From contig NZ_SMAF01000010.1 of assembly GCF_004343305.1 (NCBI RefSeq), positions 1-64,000 on the forward strand: 64,000 nucleotides of DNA. The letters are read 5' to 3'. Origin of the DNA: Pseudofulvimonas gallinarii. Lineage in GTDB: Bacteria > Pseudomonadota > Gammaproteobacteria > Xanthomonadales > UBA2363. The notes beneath the pieces are model-generated. The model was given only the letters and a program-made list of their open reading frames with translations, searched no databases and had not been told where the DNA came from. Below are positions 20,825 to 31,281 of the stretch, piece by piece. Made by a program: the position numbers and the translations under genes. Every line of letters begins with the position of its first letter. The first letter of the stretch is position 1.

Positions 20825-22003
20825 TCAGTCCGCCTGCCGGCGCAGGAAGGCGGGAATATCCAGATAGTCGATGCCGCCCGGGGAGGCGGCGGCTTCGACA
20901 CCGGTGGCGCCGTCGTGGATGGCGACGTCGGGACCCGTGCCGGTCCGGAGCATGAAGGACGGCTGGGCCGACGGCGCCGCTTCGCCACCGCCGCGGATCA
21001 GGGTTGGCCGGATGCGCTGGCCGTCCTTGCCCGTCTGGCGCCCGGTCGCCCGGTTCAGGCCGGTAGCGACCACCGTGACGCGGACTTCGTCCTGCATTTC
21101 CATGTCGGTCGCGGTGCCGATGACGACCGTGGCGTCCTCCGAGGCGAACTCGGACACGATGCGGCCGACCTCGTCGAACTCGCGCAGGCTCAGCGACGGG
21201 CCGGCGGTGATGTTGACCAGGATGCCGCAGGCGCCGGCCAGGTTGACGTCGTCCAGCAGCGGGTTGTTGATCGCCGCCTCCGCCGCCGCCTGGGCGCGGT
21301 CGTCGCCACGGGCGCTGCCGGTGCCCATCATCGCCATGCCCATCTCGCTCATGACCGTGCGCACGTCGGCGAAGTCGACGTTGATGACGCCCGGGCGGGT
21401 GATCAGGTCGGCGATGCCCTGCACGGCGCCGAGGAGCACGTCATTGGCGGCGCGGAAGGCGTTGATCAACGACACCTCGCGGCCGAGCACGCTGAGCAGC
21501 TTCTCGTTCGGCACCGTGATCAGCGAGTCGACGAACTGGCTCAGCTCCTCGATGCCCTTGTGGGCCACCTGCATGCGGCGGCGGCCTTCGAACGGGAACG
21601 GGCGGGTCACCACGGCGACCGTCAGGATGCCCATTTCCTTGGCCAGCTGCGCCACCACCGGCGCAGCGCCGGTGCCGGTGCCGCCGCCCATGCCACAGGT
21701 GATGAACACCATGTCGGCGCCCTTCAGCACCTCGGTGATGCGCTCGCGGTCCTCGAGCGCGGCCTGGCGGCCGACTTCCGGGTTGGCGCCGGCGCCCAGG
21801 CCCTTGGTGACGTTCGGGCCGAGCTGCACCTGCACCTTGGCGCCGCTGCGCTTGAGCGCCTGGGCATCGGTGTTCATGCCGATGAACTCCACGCCCTCGA
21901 CGTTGGCGTCGAGCATGTGCGCGATGGCATTGCCACCACCTCCGCCGACGCCGACGACCTTGATGGCGGCATTCGCCATCTCGCTTTCAACCAGTTCGAA
22001 CAT
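20825..22003 (-). CDS. ftsZ: Cell division GTPase FtsZ
   Basis: Tubulin homologue that forms the division ring. 392 residues. The GTP site is complete: VVGVGGGGGNAIAHM, the tubulin signature GGGTGTGAAPVVA and the T7 loop region VDFADVRTVMSE. A variable linker rich in Gly/Ala follows residue ~320, then the conserved C-terminal peptide DYLDIPAFLRRQAD, which binds FtsA and other partners. I chose the ATG giving MFELVESEMANAAIKV, matching the family and preceded by GGAG; an in-frame ATG seven codons upstream is possible. ftsA ends 163 bases upstream, and lpxC does not follow. Confidence 0.98.
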   Translation of the reverse strand: MFELVESEMANAAIKVVGVGGGGGNAIAHMLDANVEGVEFIGMNTDAQALKRSGAKVQVQLGPNVTKGLGAGANPEVGRQAALEDRERITEVLKGADMVFITCGMGGGTGTGAAPVVAQLAKEMGILTVAVVTRPFPFEGRRRMQVAHKGIEELSQFVDSLITVPNEKLLSVLGREVSLINAFRAANDVLLGAVQGIADLITRPGVINVDFADVRTVMSEMGMAMMGTGSARGDDRAQAAAEAAINNPLLDDVNLAGACGILVNITAGPSLSLREFDEVGRIVSEFASEDATVVIGTATDMEMQDEVRVTVVATGLNRATGRQTGKDGQRIRPTLIRGGGEAAPSAQPSFMLRTGTGPDVAIHDGATGVEAAASPGGIDYLDIPAFLRRQAD

Positions 22004-22106
22004 AGTCCCGATCTCCGTGTTCATTGACGATGAGTCCTGCTTTTCTTCTGCTTGACGACGGTCCAGCCCGTCGCCCCGTGGCGGCCGCCAGCCGCCGCGT
22101 TTCCTG

Positions 22107-22126
22107 CCGGTGGTGGCAGCCACCGG
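22107..22126. other. Hairpin in ftsA-ftsZ gap
   Basis: Seven-base perfect stem CCGGTGG / CCACCGG with a six-base loop, within the 163-base gap that separates ftsA from ftsZ. This is the only real gap downstream of rsmH in the cluster, so it may hold an ftsZ leader, promoter or processing site. No clear promoter was found. Confidence 0.35.
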
Positions 22127-22166
22127 ATCCGGTTCCATTGAAGGGGTCGCTTTTCCATGCGCCGCC

Positions 22167-23399
22167 TCAGAACTGCCGCCGCAGCCATGCCAGCGCACGA
22201 CCGATGGTGGTGTCGGCGCCAGCCAGGGTGCCGCGCACGCGACCGCGCTGCGCCTGCCGCGCGCCGAAGCACAGCAGGCCGACGCCGGTGGCATGGACGG
22301 GGTTGTTGACCACTTCGCCGAGGCCCTCGACGCCGTGCGGATGTCCGACGCGCACCGGCATCTGGAACAGCTCTTCGGCCAGCTCCACCACACCTTCCAT
22401 GCGTGCGGCGCCGCCGGTCAGCACGATGCCCGCGGCGATCAGGCTCTCGTAGCCGGATCGGCGGATCTCGCCTTGCACCATCGAGAAGATTTCCTCGTAT
22501 CGGCTCTGCACCACTTGCGCGAGCATCTGCCGCGCGAGGCGGCGCGGCGCCCGGTCGCCGACGCTGGGCACCTGGATGGTTTCCTCGGCGCCGGCCAGCT
22601 GCGTCAACGCACAGGCGTAGCGGACCTTGATGTCCTCGGCATACTGCGTCGGCGTACGGAAGGCCTGGGCGATGTCGTTGGTGACCAGGTCGCCGGCGAT
22701 CGGCAACGACGCGGTGTGCCGGATCGCGCCCTGCGTGTAGATGGCCAGGTCGGTGGTTCCGGCGCCGATATCGACCAGGCAGATGCCCAGCTCGCGCTCG
22801 TCGGCGGTAAGCACCGCATCGGCGGAGGCCAGCGGCGCCAGGATCAGTTCGTCGATGGCCAGCCCGCAGCGGTTCACGCACTTGGTCAGGTTCTGCCGCG
22901 CCGACAGCGCACAGGTGATCAGGTGCGCCCGCGTCTCCAGGCGCACGCCGGACATGCCGACGGGATCGCGGATGCCCTCCTGCTCGTCGATGGCGAATTC
23001 CTGCGGCAGCACGTGCAGCACGCTCTGGTCGGCCGGCACCGCCACCGCGCGCGCCGCGTCCATGACGCGGTCGACGTCGCCGGCGGTGACTTCCTTGTCG
23101 CGGATCGCCACCACGCCCGGCGAATTGCGGCTCTGCACGTGGCTGCCGGAAATCGAGGCGTACACCGAGCGGATCTCGCAGCCGGCCATCAGCTCGGCTT
23201 CCTCGATCGCCCGCTGGATCGACTGCACCGTCGATTCGATGTCGACGACCACGCCGCGCTTGAGTCCCTTGCCGGGATGCGAGCCGACGCCGATCACGTT
23301 GATGCCCTCGTCCGGCTGGTGTTCGGCGACGATGGCGACCACCTTCGAGGTGCCGATGTCCAGGCCCACCAGCAGGGCTTTTTCCGGCTTGCCTTTCAT
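22167..23399 (-). CDS. ftsA: Cell division protein FtsA
   Basis: Actin-like protein that tethers FtsZ filaments to the membrane and recruits later division proteins. 410 residues. The nucleotide-binding fold begins at LLVGLDIGTSKVVAIVAEH; the phosphate-2 motif appears in ICLVDIGAGTTDLAIYTQG and the adenosine motif in GIVLTGGAARMEGVVELAEE. The C-terminal GRALAWLRRQF forms the expected amphipathic membrane-targeting helix. Its ATG overlaps the ftsQ stop by four bases (23396-23399), the last of a long run of coupled junctions. Confidence 0.97.
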   Translation of the reverse strand: MKGKPEKALLVGLDIGTSKVVAIVAEHQPDEGINVIGVGSHPGKGLKRGVVVDIESTVQSIQRAIEEAELMAGCEIRSVYASISGSHVQSRNSPGVVAIRDKEVTAGDVDRVMDAARAVAVPADQSVLHVLPQEFAIDEQEGIRDPVGMSGVRLETRAHLITCALSARQNLTKCVNRCGLAIDELILAPLASADAVLTADERELGICLVDIGAGTTDLAIYTQGAIRHTASLPIAGDLVTNDIAQAFRTPTQYAEDIKVRYACALTQLAGAEETIQVPSVGDRAPRRLARQMLAQVVQSRYEEIFSMVQGEIRRSGYESLIAAGIVLTGGAARMEGVVELAEELFQMPVRVGHPHGVEGLGEVVNNPVHATGVGLLCFGARQAQRGRVRGTLAGADTTIGRALAWLRRQF

Positions 23400-24196
23400 A
23401 CCTGTAAGTCCTGTCGAATGTCGGCGGAGCGATTGCTTCCCGCCGCACGCGCCTGTGCGCTGGCGTCACCGCCGCCGTCGGAGGGCGGCGCCCTTTCGCT
23501 CCACGTCAGCGCATAGCCGTTGGGATAACGCAGGTCGGCGTGGCGCAGCACGTGCTCCGGACGCGTCTGCATCAGCGTGTCGACGGTGTCGGCGAAACGC
23601 TGCAGCCGCTCCATCGCCTGGTGGCGGCCAAGCACCAGTTCGGCGCCGCCATCGAGCACCACCGTCCAACTGCCGCGATCGGAGAGATGGACCTGCGCGA
23701 CCTGCAGGCGTGACGACTCCAGCGCGCGCACCGCTTCGGCGTGGAAGGCCACGACCGCCTCGATCCCGGCGTCCGGGCCGCCCAGGCGGGGCAGTCCACC
23801 CAGCGCCTCGATGCCGGGCACCTCGAACAGGCGGCCGGACCGCGAGACCAGGGCACGGCCATCCCAGATCGCATAGGGCTGGAACTCCAGCACCTTGACG
23901 ACGACGGTGTCCGGCCAGCGCTTGCGGACTTCCACCGACTCCACCCAGGGCAGCTTCGCCAGCGCGTCGCGCAGCTCGGTCAGCGACAGAGCGAAGAAGC
24001 CCTCGCCGGTGAACTGCATCGCCGTGCGCTGGATCTGTTCGGCGCTGACGCGGCGCAGTTCGGCCTTCAGTTCCAGATGGCGCAGCGGCCAGCGGTCGGA
24101 AGCGAACGAACCGTTGAGCACGCCCACCACCGGCAGCGCCAGCAGCGTCAGCGCAAAGGCCCAGGCCAGCAGCCGGAACAGCGTGGCGCCGTTCAT
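23396..24196 (-). CDS. ftsQ: Cell division protein FtsQ
   Basis: Bitopic inner-membrane division protein linking early and late divisome parts. 266 residues: a short cytoplasmic start, one transmembrane helix ([19 protein letters not shown], about residues 8-27), then a POTRA domain (about 40-110; [18 protein letters not shown]) and the beta domain with [22 protein letters not shown] and the FEVPGI…GP region. The ATG overlaps the ddl stop by four bases. The C-terminal tail is Ser/Ala-rich and likely disordered. Confidence 0.95.
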   Translation of the reverse strand: MNGATLFRLLAWAFALTLLALPVVGVLNGSFASDRWPLRHLELKAELRRVSAEQIQRTAMQFTGEGFFALSLTELRDALAKLPWVESVEVRKRWPDTVVVKVLEFQPYAIWDGRALVSRSGRLFEVPGIEALGGLPRLGGPDAGIEAVVAFHAEAVRALESSRLQVAQVHLSDRGSWTVVLDGGAELVLGRHQAMERLQRFADTVDTLMQTRPEHVLRHADLRYPNGYALTWSERAPPSDGGGDASAQARAAGSNRSADIRQDLQV

Positions 24197-25137
24197 GCGC
24201 GGCCTCCGCGATCCAGGCTGCCTTCGAGGACGCGCCAGCACAGCTCGTCGTAGCCGATGCCGACCGCGGCCGCGGCCTTCGGCACCAGCGAGTGGCTGGT
24301 CATGCCGGGCGCGGTGTTGACTTCCAGCAGCCAGAAACCGCCCTGGCGGTCGCGCATGACGTCAACCCGGCCCCAGCCAGTGACGTCCAGCGCATTGAAG
24401 GCATCCAGCGCCAGCGCGCGCAGGCGCTGCTCCTCCTCGCCGTCGCTGCCCGGACAGAGGTATTGGGTGTCGTCGGCGACGTACTTGGCGTGGTAGTCGT
24501 ACCAGGTGCCGGCGGGAACGATGCGGATGCTGGGCAAGGCGACACCGTCTAGGATGGCGACGGTGAATTCGTCGCCTTCGATCATCCGTTCCATGAGCAG
24601 CTGGCCGTCGTAGCGCGCGGCCAGCGCCACCGCCTGTTCGAGGTCGTCCGGCGCATGCACGCGGCTGACACCGACGCTGGAACCTTCGCGCGCCGGCTTG
24701 ACGATCACCGGCAGCCCCAGCGACGCCGCCGCGGCCGCGACGTCATCGCCTGGATGCAGCACGCGATAGTCGGGTGTCGGCAGGCCCAGCGCCTGCCACA
24801 CCTGCTTGCTGCGGATCTTGTCCATGCTCAACGCGGCGCCGAGCACGCCGGTGCCGGTGTACGGCACGCCCAGCGCGTCGAGCAGCCCCTGCAGCACGCC
24901 ATCCTCGCCGCCACCGCGGGTACCGTGCAGGATGTTGAACACGCGATCGACGCCGCCATCGCGGATGGCATCGACCAGCGCCGGAACGCCGTCGATGGCG
25001 AATGCCTCGACGCCCCGACGCTGCAAGGCGGCAAGCACGCCGGCGCCGGAGTCCAGCGAGACTTCGCGCTCGCTGCTGCTGCCACCAAGCAGGACGGCGA
25101 CGCGGCCGAATTCACGTGGGTCGCTGATGCGGCTCAT
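24193..25137 (-). CDS. ddl: D-alanine--D-alanine ligase
   Basis: Makes D-Ala-D-Ala for MurF using ATP. The 314-residue protein is an ATP-grasp enzyme: N-terminal [19 protein letters not shown] with the substrate Glu, [14 protein letters not shown], the lysine loop [16 protein letters not shown], and the metal-binding [21 protein letters not shown] with NTxPG signature. It overlaps the murC stop and ftsQ start by four bases each. Order murC-ddl-ftsQ without murB in between is as in Xanthomonadaceae. Confidence 0.97.
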   Translation of the reverse strand: MSRISDPREFGRVAVLLGGSSSEREVSLDSGAGVLAALQRRGVEAFAIDGVPALVDAIRDGGVDRVFNILHGTRGGGEDGVLQGLLDALGVPYTGTGVLGAALSMDKIRSKQVWQALGLPTPDYRVLHPGDDVAAAAASLGLPVIVKPAREGSSVGVSRVHAPDDLEQAVALAARYDGQLLMERMIEGDEFTVAILDGVALPSIRIVPAGTWYDYHAKYVADDTQYLCPGSDGEEEQRLRALALDAFNALDVTGWGRVDVMRDRQGGFWLLEVNTAPGMTSHSLVPKAAAAVGIGYDELCWRVLEGSLDRGGRA

Positions 25138-26561
25138 GCCCTGGCCTCCTTGCCGGCCAGAGTGGCCGCGATGTGTCCGATGTCGCCCGCGCCCATCAGC
25201 AGCACCAGGTCGCCGTCCTGCAGCAACGGCGGCAGCGCTTCCGCCAGGTCGCGCGGATGGCCGACCAGCACCGGATCGACCTTGCCGCGGGCACGGATCG
25301 CCCGCGCCAGCGCGCGCGAATCGGCGGCGGCCAGCGGCACTTCGCCCGCCGCATAGACCTCGGTGAGCACGAGGGTGTCGGCATCCGCGAGCACCTGGGC
25401 GAAGTCGTCGAGCAGGTCGCGGGTACGCGTGTAACGGTGGGGCTGGAACACCACGACCAGACGGCGGTCGGGCCAGCCCCCACGCGCCGCCTGGAACACC
25501 GCAGCCAGTTCGCGCGGATGGTGGCCGTAGTCGTCCACCAGCATGACGCGATGGCCGCCGAGCTCGACTTCGCCATGACTGTTGAAACGGCGGCCGATAC
25601 CCTGGAAGTGGCCCAGCGCGGTGGCGATCGCCTGCGCGGGCACGCCGAGCTGCCAGCCGACCGCGGCCGCGGCGAGCGCGTTCAGCACGTTGTGCCGGCC
25701 GGGCAGGTTCAGCGTCACCGGTACCGGCACGGTGTCCTCGGGCAGGTACAGGTCGAAATGCATGCGCATGCCGTCCTGGCGGATGCCTTCGGCGCGTACG
25801 TCGGCATCCGGCCCGGTGCCGTAGCCCATTACCGTGCGTGGTGCTTCGGCGGCCAGCAGCGCGGTTTCCGGATCGTCCATGCACATCACCGCCAGGCCAT
25901 AGAACGGCAGCCGGTGCAGGAAATCGGCGAAGGCCTGGCGGATGCGCGTGAAGTCGCCGCCATAGTGTTCGAGATGGTCGGCGTCGATGTTGGTGACAAC
26001 GGCGATCATCGGGTTGAGCAGCAGGAAGGAGCCGTCGCTCTCGTCCGCCTCGGCGACAAGGAAGGCCCCGCTGCCCAGGCGGGCGTTGGCGCCGGCACTG
26101 AGCAACTGGCCGCCGATGACGAAGGTCGGATCGAGGCCGCCTTCGGCAAGAACACTGGCGATCAGGCTGGTTGTGGTGGTCTTGCCGTGCGTGCCCGCGA
26201 CCGCGATGCCACGGCGGAAACGCATCAGTTCGCCCAGCATCTCCGCACGCGGGATCACCGGCACGCGGGTGTCTCGCGCCCAGACCAGCTCCGGATTGTC
26301 GGGACTGACCGCGCTGGAAGCGACGACGACATCCGCGCCTTCGGCATGCGCGGCATCATGACCGTGGCCGATGCGGATGCCGAGCTGCGCGAGGCGGCGC
26401 ACGGCGGCGCCCGTCGACAGGTCGGAACCGCTGACCTGGTAACCGAGTGTGTGCAGCACCTCGGCTATACCACTCATGCCGACGCCGCCGATGCCGACGA
26501 AGTGCACGCGGCGGAAGGCCTGCAGGGGTCCGCTGTGATCGGCGAAGCGACGCTGGTTCAT
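25134..26561 (-). CDS. murC: UDP-N-acetylmuramate--L-alanine ligase
   Basis: Adds L-Ala to UDP-MurNAc, the first Mur ligase step, in the cytosol. 475 residues with the three-domain Mur layout: [17 protein letters not shown] (UDP site, about 20-36), the ATP loop [19 protein letters not shown] (about 122), central-domain [10 protein letters not shown] and the C-terminal domain with [14 protein letters not shown], the MurC-type motif. Four-base overlaps join it to murG upstream and ddl downstream. murB is absent from the cluster. Confidence 0.97.
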   Translation of the reverse strand: MNQRRFADHSGPLQAFRRVHFVGIGGVGMSGIAEVLHTLGYQVSGSDLSTGAAVRRLAQLGIRIGHGHDAAHAEGADVVVASSAVSPDNPELVWARDTRVPVIPRAEMLGELMRFRRGIAVAGTHGKTTTTSLIASVLAEGGLDPTFVIGGQLLSAGANARLGSGAFLVAEADESDGSFLLLNPMIAVVTNIDADHLEHYGGDFTRIRQAFADFLHRLPFYGLAVMCMDDPETALLAAEAPRTVMGYGTGPDADVRAEGIRQDGMRMHFDLYLPEDTVPVPVTLNLPGRHNVLNALAAAAVGWQLGVPAQAIATALGHFQGIGRRFNSHGEVELGGHRVMLVDDYGHHPRELAAVFQAARGGWPDRRLVVVFQPHRYTRTRDLLDDFAQVLADADTLVLTEVYAAGEVPLAAADSRALARAIRARGKVDPVLVGHPRDLAEALPPLLQDGDLVLLMGAGDIGHIAATLAGKEARA

Positions 26562-27634
26562 GGCGCCACCTCCAGGCAGGCCGCGGCCACGCGTTCGGCG
26601 GCATCGGGTCGGGCGCAGGCCCGCGCGTACTCGGCCATCTGCAGGCGGCGCTTGGAATCGCCGAGGAGCACCAGCAGCCGTTGCGCCAGCGTTTCCGCAT
26701 CCAGTTGCGACTGCGGCAGCAGTTCGGCGGCGCCCTGCTCGACCAGGAACTGCGCGTTGCGCGTCTGGTGGTCATCGACCGCGTGCGGATAGGGCACCAG
26801 GATCGAACCGACGCCGGCCGACGCCAGTTCGGCCAGCGTCAGCGCACCGGCGCGGCAGACCACCAGGTCGGCCCAGCCGTAGGCGTCCGCCATGTCGGCG
26901 ATGAACGGCTGCACCTGGACCTGGTCGACGCCGGCAGCGGCATAGGCCGCCTGCGTATCCGCCTCGCGACCGCGTCCGCACTGGTGGCGCACCTCGATCC
27001 CCCCCGGGATCTGTGGTTGCACCGCGGCCACCGCGGCCGGCACGGCGCTGTTCAATGCCGCCGCACCCAGCGATCCGCCGAGCACCAGCAGGCGCACACC
27101 GCCAGGGCGTCCGCCCATGCGTTGCGCCGGCGCCGGCAATGCGGCGATCTGCGCGCGCACCGGATTGCCGACCCATTCGGCCTTCTCGATGGCATCGGGG
27201 AATCCACCAAGCACGCGACGCGCCCAGGGCGCCAGGCGCCGGTTGGTGAAGCCGGCGACCCGGTTCTGCTCGTGGACGATCAGCGGCACCCGCTTCAGCA
27301 CCGCGGCGACACCGCCCGGGCCGGCAGCGAATCCGCCGAAGCTGATCACCGCGCGCGGCCGGATGCGGGAGAACAATCGCATCGCCGACCACAGCGCCGA
27401 CAGCAGCGAAAACGGCGCGCGCAGCAACGTCGCCAGCGACTTTCCGCGCAGGCCGCCAATGCGCAGCGTGTGCAGCTCGATGCCGGCTTCCGGCACCAGC
27501 CGCGTTTCCATTGCCCCGGCCGCACCCAGCCACTGCACGGGCACGCCGCGCTCCCGCAGCGCCTGCGCCACCGCCAGGCCGGGGAAAATGTGGCCGCCGG
27601 TGCCACCGGCCATGATCAGCACGGGTCTGCTCAT
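26558..27634 (-). CDS. murG: UDP-GlcNAc:undecaprenyl-PP-MurNAc-pentapeptide GlcNAc transferase
   Basis: GT-B glycosyltransferase at the inner face of the cytoplasmic membrane that turns lipid I into lipid II. 358 residues. The glycine-rich [17 protein letters not shown] lies at the N-terminus, the second Gly-loop [13 protein letters not shown] binds lipid I, and the C-terminal domain has [32 protein letters not shown] and the [11 protein letters not shown]-GlcNAc site. The frame is open far upstream through ftsW antisense-free overlap, but the ATG overlapping the ftsW stop by four bases gives the family N-terminus. Confidence 0.97.
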   Translation of the reverse strand: MSRPVLIMAGGTGGHIFPGLAVAQALRERGVPVQWLGAAGAMETRLVPEAGIELHTLRIGGLRGKSLATLLRAPFSLLSALWSAMRLFSRIRPRAVISFGGFAAGPGGVAAVLKRVPLIVHEQNRVAGFTNRRLAPWARRVLGGFPDAIEKAEWVGNPVRAQIAALPAPAQRMGGRPGGVRLLVLGGSLGAAALNSAVPAAVAAVQPQIPGGIEVRHQCGRGREADTQAAYAAAGVDQVQVQPFIADMADAYGWADLVVCRAGALTLAELASAGVGSILVPYPHAVDDHQTRNAQFLVEQGAAELLPQSQLDAETLAQRLLVLLGDSKRRLQMAEYARACARPDAAERVAAACLEVAP

Positions 27635-28842
27635 GCCGGCACCTCGCGCTCGAAGTCGGCGCCGCTGTCGCCCTCGCCTTCCGCTTCGGCGGACGCGACC
27701 GCACCCTTCCTTTCGGCGCGATCCAGCTCGCGCGAACAGCGCAGCAGCAGACCGAGCGCGGCGCAGGTCATGATCAGGCTGGAGCCGCCGGAGGAAATCA
27801 GCGGCAGCGTCAGGCCCTTGGTCGGCAGCAGTCCCATGTTCACGCCGATGGAGAACATCGACTGCGTGGCGATCCACAGGGCGACCCCGAAGGCGCAGTA
27901 GCCGGCGAAACGCAGGCCCAACTGCAGGCACCGGAAACCGACGAAGAAGGCGCGCGCCGTCAGCCAGGCGAACAGGCCGATGACGGCGAGCAGCCCGGCG
28001 AAACCCAGTTCTTCGGCCAGCACGGCGAGGATGAAATCGGTGTGCGCTTCCGGCAGGTAGAACAGCTTCTGCACACTGCCACCCAGGCCGACGCCGAACC
28101 ATTCGCCGCGGCCGATGGCGATCAGCGCCTGCGTGAGCTGGAAACCATCGGCGAACGGATCCTTCCATGGATCCATGAAGCTGATCAGGCGCTTGAGTCG
28201 ATACGATTCCGAGAGCGCGGCCCAGGCCAGGCCGGGCAGCAGGAACACGCCGAGCAGGCCAAGGTAGCGCAGGCGCGCACCGGCCAGCCAGACCATGCCG
28301 ATGGTGATCGCGACCAGCAGCACGGCGCTGCCGAAGTCGGGCTGCAACAGCAGCAGCGCCAGCATCAGGACCACGGCGATGATCGGTTTCATCGCGCCGG
28401 CAAAACTCAGCATCACCGCGTGGCCCTGGCGCACCATGTAGCCGGCCAGGTACAGCACCAGCGCCAGCTTCACCGCCTCCACCGCCTGGAAGCCGAAGAA
28501 GCCGAGGTTGATCCAGCGGGTGGCGCCATTGACGGTGCGGCCCAGGCCCGGCATGAACACGACCAACAGGAGCAGCAGGCTGAGCCACAGCCACCCCTGT
28601 CCCACCGCTTCCAGCCGCGACAGTTCCACGCGCGTGAACAGCCAGCCGGCGCTGACGCCGACAGCGAGAAAGACCAGGTGGCGATTGAGGTAGTACCAGG
28701 GATCGCTGGTCTGCGCTTCGGCCAGCGCGATGGAACTGGACGCGACCATGACCACGCCAAGCGCGACCAGGGCAATGATCGGCAACAGCAGGCGCAGATC
28801 GATGCGACCTTCCAGTTCGTCGTGGCGGCGCGCGTGTGCCAT
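27631..28842 (-). CDS. ftsW: Peptidoglycan glycosyltransferase FtsW
   Basis: SEDS-family polymerase of septal peptidoglycan, working with FtsI. 403 residues with about ten transmembrane helices. Visible family landmarks are [20 protein letters not shown], the essential extracellular loop around [18 protein letters not shown] and the C-terminal [21 protein letters not shown] charged C-terminal tail rich in Glu and Ala follows. Its ATG shares one base with the mraY stop. In E. coli murD would lie between mraY and ftsW; here there is no room for it. Confidence 0.96.
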   Translation of the reverse strand: MAHARRHDELEGRIDLRLLLPIIALVALGVVMVASSSIALAEAQTSDPWYYLNRHLVFLAVGVSAGWLFTRVELSRLEAVGQGWLWLSLLLLLVVFMPGLGRTVNGATRWINLGFFGFQAVEAVKLALVLYLAGYMVRQGHAVMLSFAGAMKPIIAVVLMLALLLLQPDFGSAVLLVAITIGMVWLAGARLRYLGLLGVFLLPGLAWAALSESYRLKRLISFMDPWKDPFADGFQLTQALIAIGRGEWFGVGLGGSVQKLFYLPEAHTDFILAVLAEELGFAGLLAVIGLFAWLTARAFFVGFRCLQLGLRFAGYCAFGVALWIATQSMFSIGVNMGLLPTKGLTLPLISSGGSSLIMTCAALGLLLRCSRELDRAERKGAVASAEAEGEGDSGADFEREVPA

Positions 28843-29927
28843 CAACGCACCTTCAGGGTCGCCAGACCGATGAGCACGAGGACCACCGAGATGATCCAGA
28901 AGCGCACGATGACGCGAGGCTCCGGCCAGCCCTTCAGTTCGAAGTGATGGTGGATCGGTGCCATCCGGAAGATGCGCTTGCCGGTGAGCTTGAAGCTCGC
29001 CACCTGCAGCATCACCGACACCGTTTCGAGCACGAACAGGCCGCCCATGACGATGAAGACGATTTCCTGGCGGACGATCACGGCGATCGTCGCCAGCGCG
29101 GCGCCGACGGCGAGCGCCCCGATGTCGCCCATGAACACCATCGCCGGATAGGTGTTGAACCACAGGAACCCGAGCCCGGCACCGGCCAGCGCGGCCAGGA
29201 ACACCACCAGTTCGCCGGCACCGGGAATGGACGGGATCTGCAGGTATTCGGAGAACACCGCATTGCCGGCGGCGTAGGCGAACACGCCCAGTGCGCAGGC
29301 GACCAGCACGGACGGCATGATCGCCAGGCCGTCGAGGCCGTCGGTCAGGTTCACCGCGTTGGAGAAGCCGACGATCATGAAGTACGCGACCACCACGAAG
29401 AACGCGCCCAGCGGCAGCGCGACGTCCTTGAACAGCGGCACATACAGCTCGGTGTTCGCCGGCACATCGGCGGTGAGGTACAGCGCGAACGCAGCGGCCA
29501 CGCCGAAGACCGTCTGCATCAGGTACTTCCAGCGCGCCGGCAGGCCCTTGCTGTTGCGCTTCGACAGCTTCAGCCAGTCGTCCAGCCAGCCGATGAAGCC
29601 GAAAGCCACGGTCACGGCCAGCACGATCCAGATGTAGCGGTTGGACAGGTTGGCCCAGAGCAGCGTGCTGACGATCAGCGCCAGCAGGATCAGTGCACCG
29701 CCCATGGTCGGCGTGCCGGCCTTGGCGTGATGCGTCTTCGGCCCGTCCTCGCGGATCGGCTGGCCGCCGTGCTGGCGCTGCTGCAGCGCGCGGATGACGC
29801 GGGGCCCCAGCCACAGCGAAAGCGCCAGCGCCGTCAGCGCGCTCATGATCGCGCGGAAGGTCAGGTAGTTGAAAACATTGAAGCCGCCGAAGTGCGACTG
29901 CAATGCCTGCGCCAGTTCAAGCAGCAT
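28842..29927 (-). CDS. mraY: Phospho-N-acetylmuramoyl-pentapeptide transferase
   Basis: Transfers phospho-MurNAc-pentapeptide to undecaprenyl phosphate, making lipid I. 361 residues, ten membrane helices. Family motifs are [17 protein letters not shown], the catalytic [14 protein letters not shown] with adjacent acidic residues, and the cytoplasmic [22 protein letters not shown]; the C-terminal [20 protein letters not shown] is characteristic. The start overlaps the murF end by eleven bases. Confidence 0.97.
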   Translation of the reverse strand: MLLELAQALQSHFGGFNVFNYLTFRAIMSALTALALSLWLGPRVIRALQQRQHGGQPIREDGPKTHHAKAGTPTMGGALILLALIVSTLLWANLSNRYIWIVLAVTVAFGFIGWLDDWLKLSKRNSKGLPARWKYLMQTVFGVAAAFALYLTADVPANTELYVPLFKDVALPLGAFFVVVAYFMIVGFSNAVNLTDGLDGLAIMPSVLVACALGVFAYAAGNAVFSEYLQIPSIPGAGELVVFLAALAGAGLGFLWFNTYPAMVFMGDIGALAVGAALATIAVIVRQEIVFIVMGGLFVLETVSVMLQVASFKLTGKRIFRMAPIHHHFELKGWPEPRVIVRFWIISVVLVLIGLATLKVR

Positions 29928-31281
29928 GCTCGCGTCCTCCTGTCGTCAGTTCCGCCAGCACCTGCTCCATGCCGGCCGAACGCGAGCCCTTGACCAGGCA
30001 GATCACGCCCGGCTTGAGGGATTCGCGCAGGACTGCCACCAGCGCATCACGGTTGTCGAAATGGCGGCCGTCGGCGCCGAAAGCCTCACTGGCGGCACGG
30101 CTCAGCGTGCCGACGGTGAACAGGCGGGCGATGCCGGCCTGCCTTGCCAGCGAGCCGGTGCCGGCGTGCAGCGCCTCGCTGTCCGGCCCCAGCTCGCCCA
30201 TGTCGCCGAGCACCAGCCAGGGCTCCCCCGGCAAGGTCACCAGCGTCCGGATCGCCGCCGCGACCGAACCCGGATTGGCGTTGTAGGTGTCGTCCACCAG
30301 TGCGTAGCCCCCGGGCTGCTGCAGCAGGCGGAAGCGCCCGGCAACGCCACTGGCCGCGCCCAGGCCGTCGCGGATCGCCGACAGCGGCACATCCAGCGCC
30401 ACCGCGACCGCGGCGGCGGCCAGGGCGTTGCCGATGTTGTGGCGTCCGGGCAGCGGCAGTTCCACCGCGATCGGACCGGCCGGTGTGTGCAGCGTGAAAC
30501 GGCTGGTCTCGCCCAGTTCGATGCCGGTCGCACGGATGTCGACGTCCTCGGCATCCAGTCCGAAGCGCAGGATTCGGCGGGCGCTGACCCGGCGCGCGAA
30601 GGCCTCGGCAAAGGCATCGTCGGCATTGATGATGGCCGCGCCCTCGGCAGGCAGGCCTTCGTAGATCATGCCCTTGGTGTCGGCTACGCCGTCCAGCGAA
30701 CCCATGCGCTCCAGGTGCGCGCAGGCGATGTTGTTGACCAGTGCAACCTCCGGCTGCGCGATCTGCGCCAGGTAGGCGATGTCGCCCGGCTTGCCGGCGC
30801 CCATCTCCAGCACCGCGAAGCGGTGTTCCGGCGTGAAGTCGAGCACCGCCAGCGGCAGGCCGATTTCGTTGTTGCGATTGCCGGGGTTGGCGTGCGTCGG
30901 CGCGACCTGCGAGAGTATCGACGCGGCCAGCGTCTTCACGGTGGTCTTGCCATTGCTGCCGGTGATGCCGACCACGCGCGCCGGCATGCGGTCGCGGTGG
31001 CGGCTGGCCAGCTCGCCGAGCGCATGCAGCGGGTCGGCCACCACCAGCTGCGGCAGGTCCACCGAATCCACGGCGCGGCCGACGAGCGCCGCGGCGGCGC
31101 CCGCGGCGCGCGCCTGCTGCAGCAGGTCGTGGCCGTCGACACGTTCGCCACGGAGGGCGACGTACAGCATGCCCGGCCGCAACTGGCGCGTATCGTTGCT
31201 GACGCCTTCGATGTGGACGTCGCCGCCGTGGACGCGGCCGCCGCACCACAGCGCCAGTTCGGTCAGCTGTGCGCTCAACAT
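29917..31281 (-). CDS. murF: UDP-MurNAc-tripeptide--D-Ala-D-Ala ligase
   Basis: Adds D-Ala-D-Ala to UDP-MurNAc-tripeptide. 454 residues in Mur-ligase order: an N-terminal domain ([20 protein letters not shown]), the ATP loop [19 protein letters not shown] (about residue 105), [25 protein letters not shown], and a C-terminal domain with [17 protein letters not shown]. Seven bases overlap with murE upstream and eleven with mraY downstream. Substrate assignment follows from the murE-murF order and the MurF-type DDTYNANP motif. Confidence 0.97.
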   Translation of the reverse strand: MLSAQLTELALWCGGRVHGGDVHIEGVSNDTRQLRPGMLYVALRGERVDGHDLLQQARAAGAAAALVGRAVDSVDLPQLVVADPLHALGELASRHRDRMPARVVGITGSNGKTTVKTLAASILSQVAPTHANPGNRNNEIGLPLAVLDFTPEHRFAVLEMGAGKPGDIAYLAQIAQPEVALVNNIACAHLERMGSLDGVADTKGMIYEGLPAEGAAIINADDAFAEAFARRVSARRILRFGLDAEDVDIRATGIELGETSRFTLHTPAGPIAVELPLPGRHNIGNALAAAAVAVALDVPLSAIRDGLGAASGVAGRFRLLQQPGGYALVDDTYNANPGSVAAAIRTLVTLPGEPWLVLGDMGELGPDSEALHAGTGSLARQAGIARLFTVGTLSRAASEAFGADGRHFDNRDALVAVLRESLKPGVICLVKGSRSAGMEQVLAELTTGGREHAA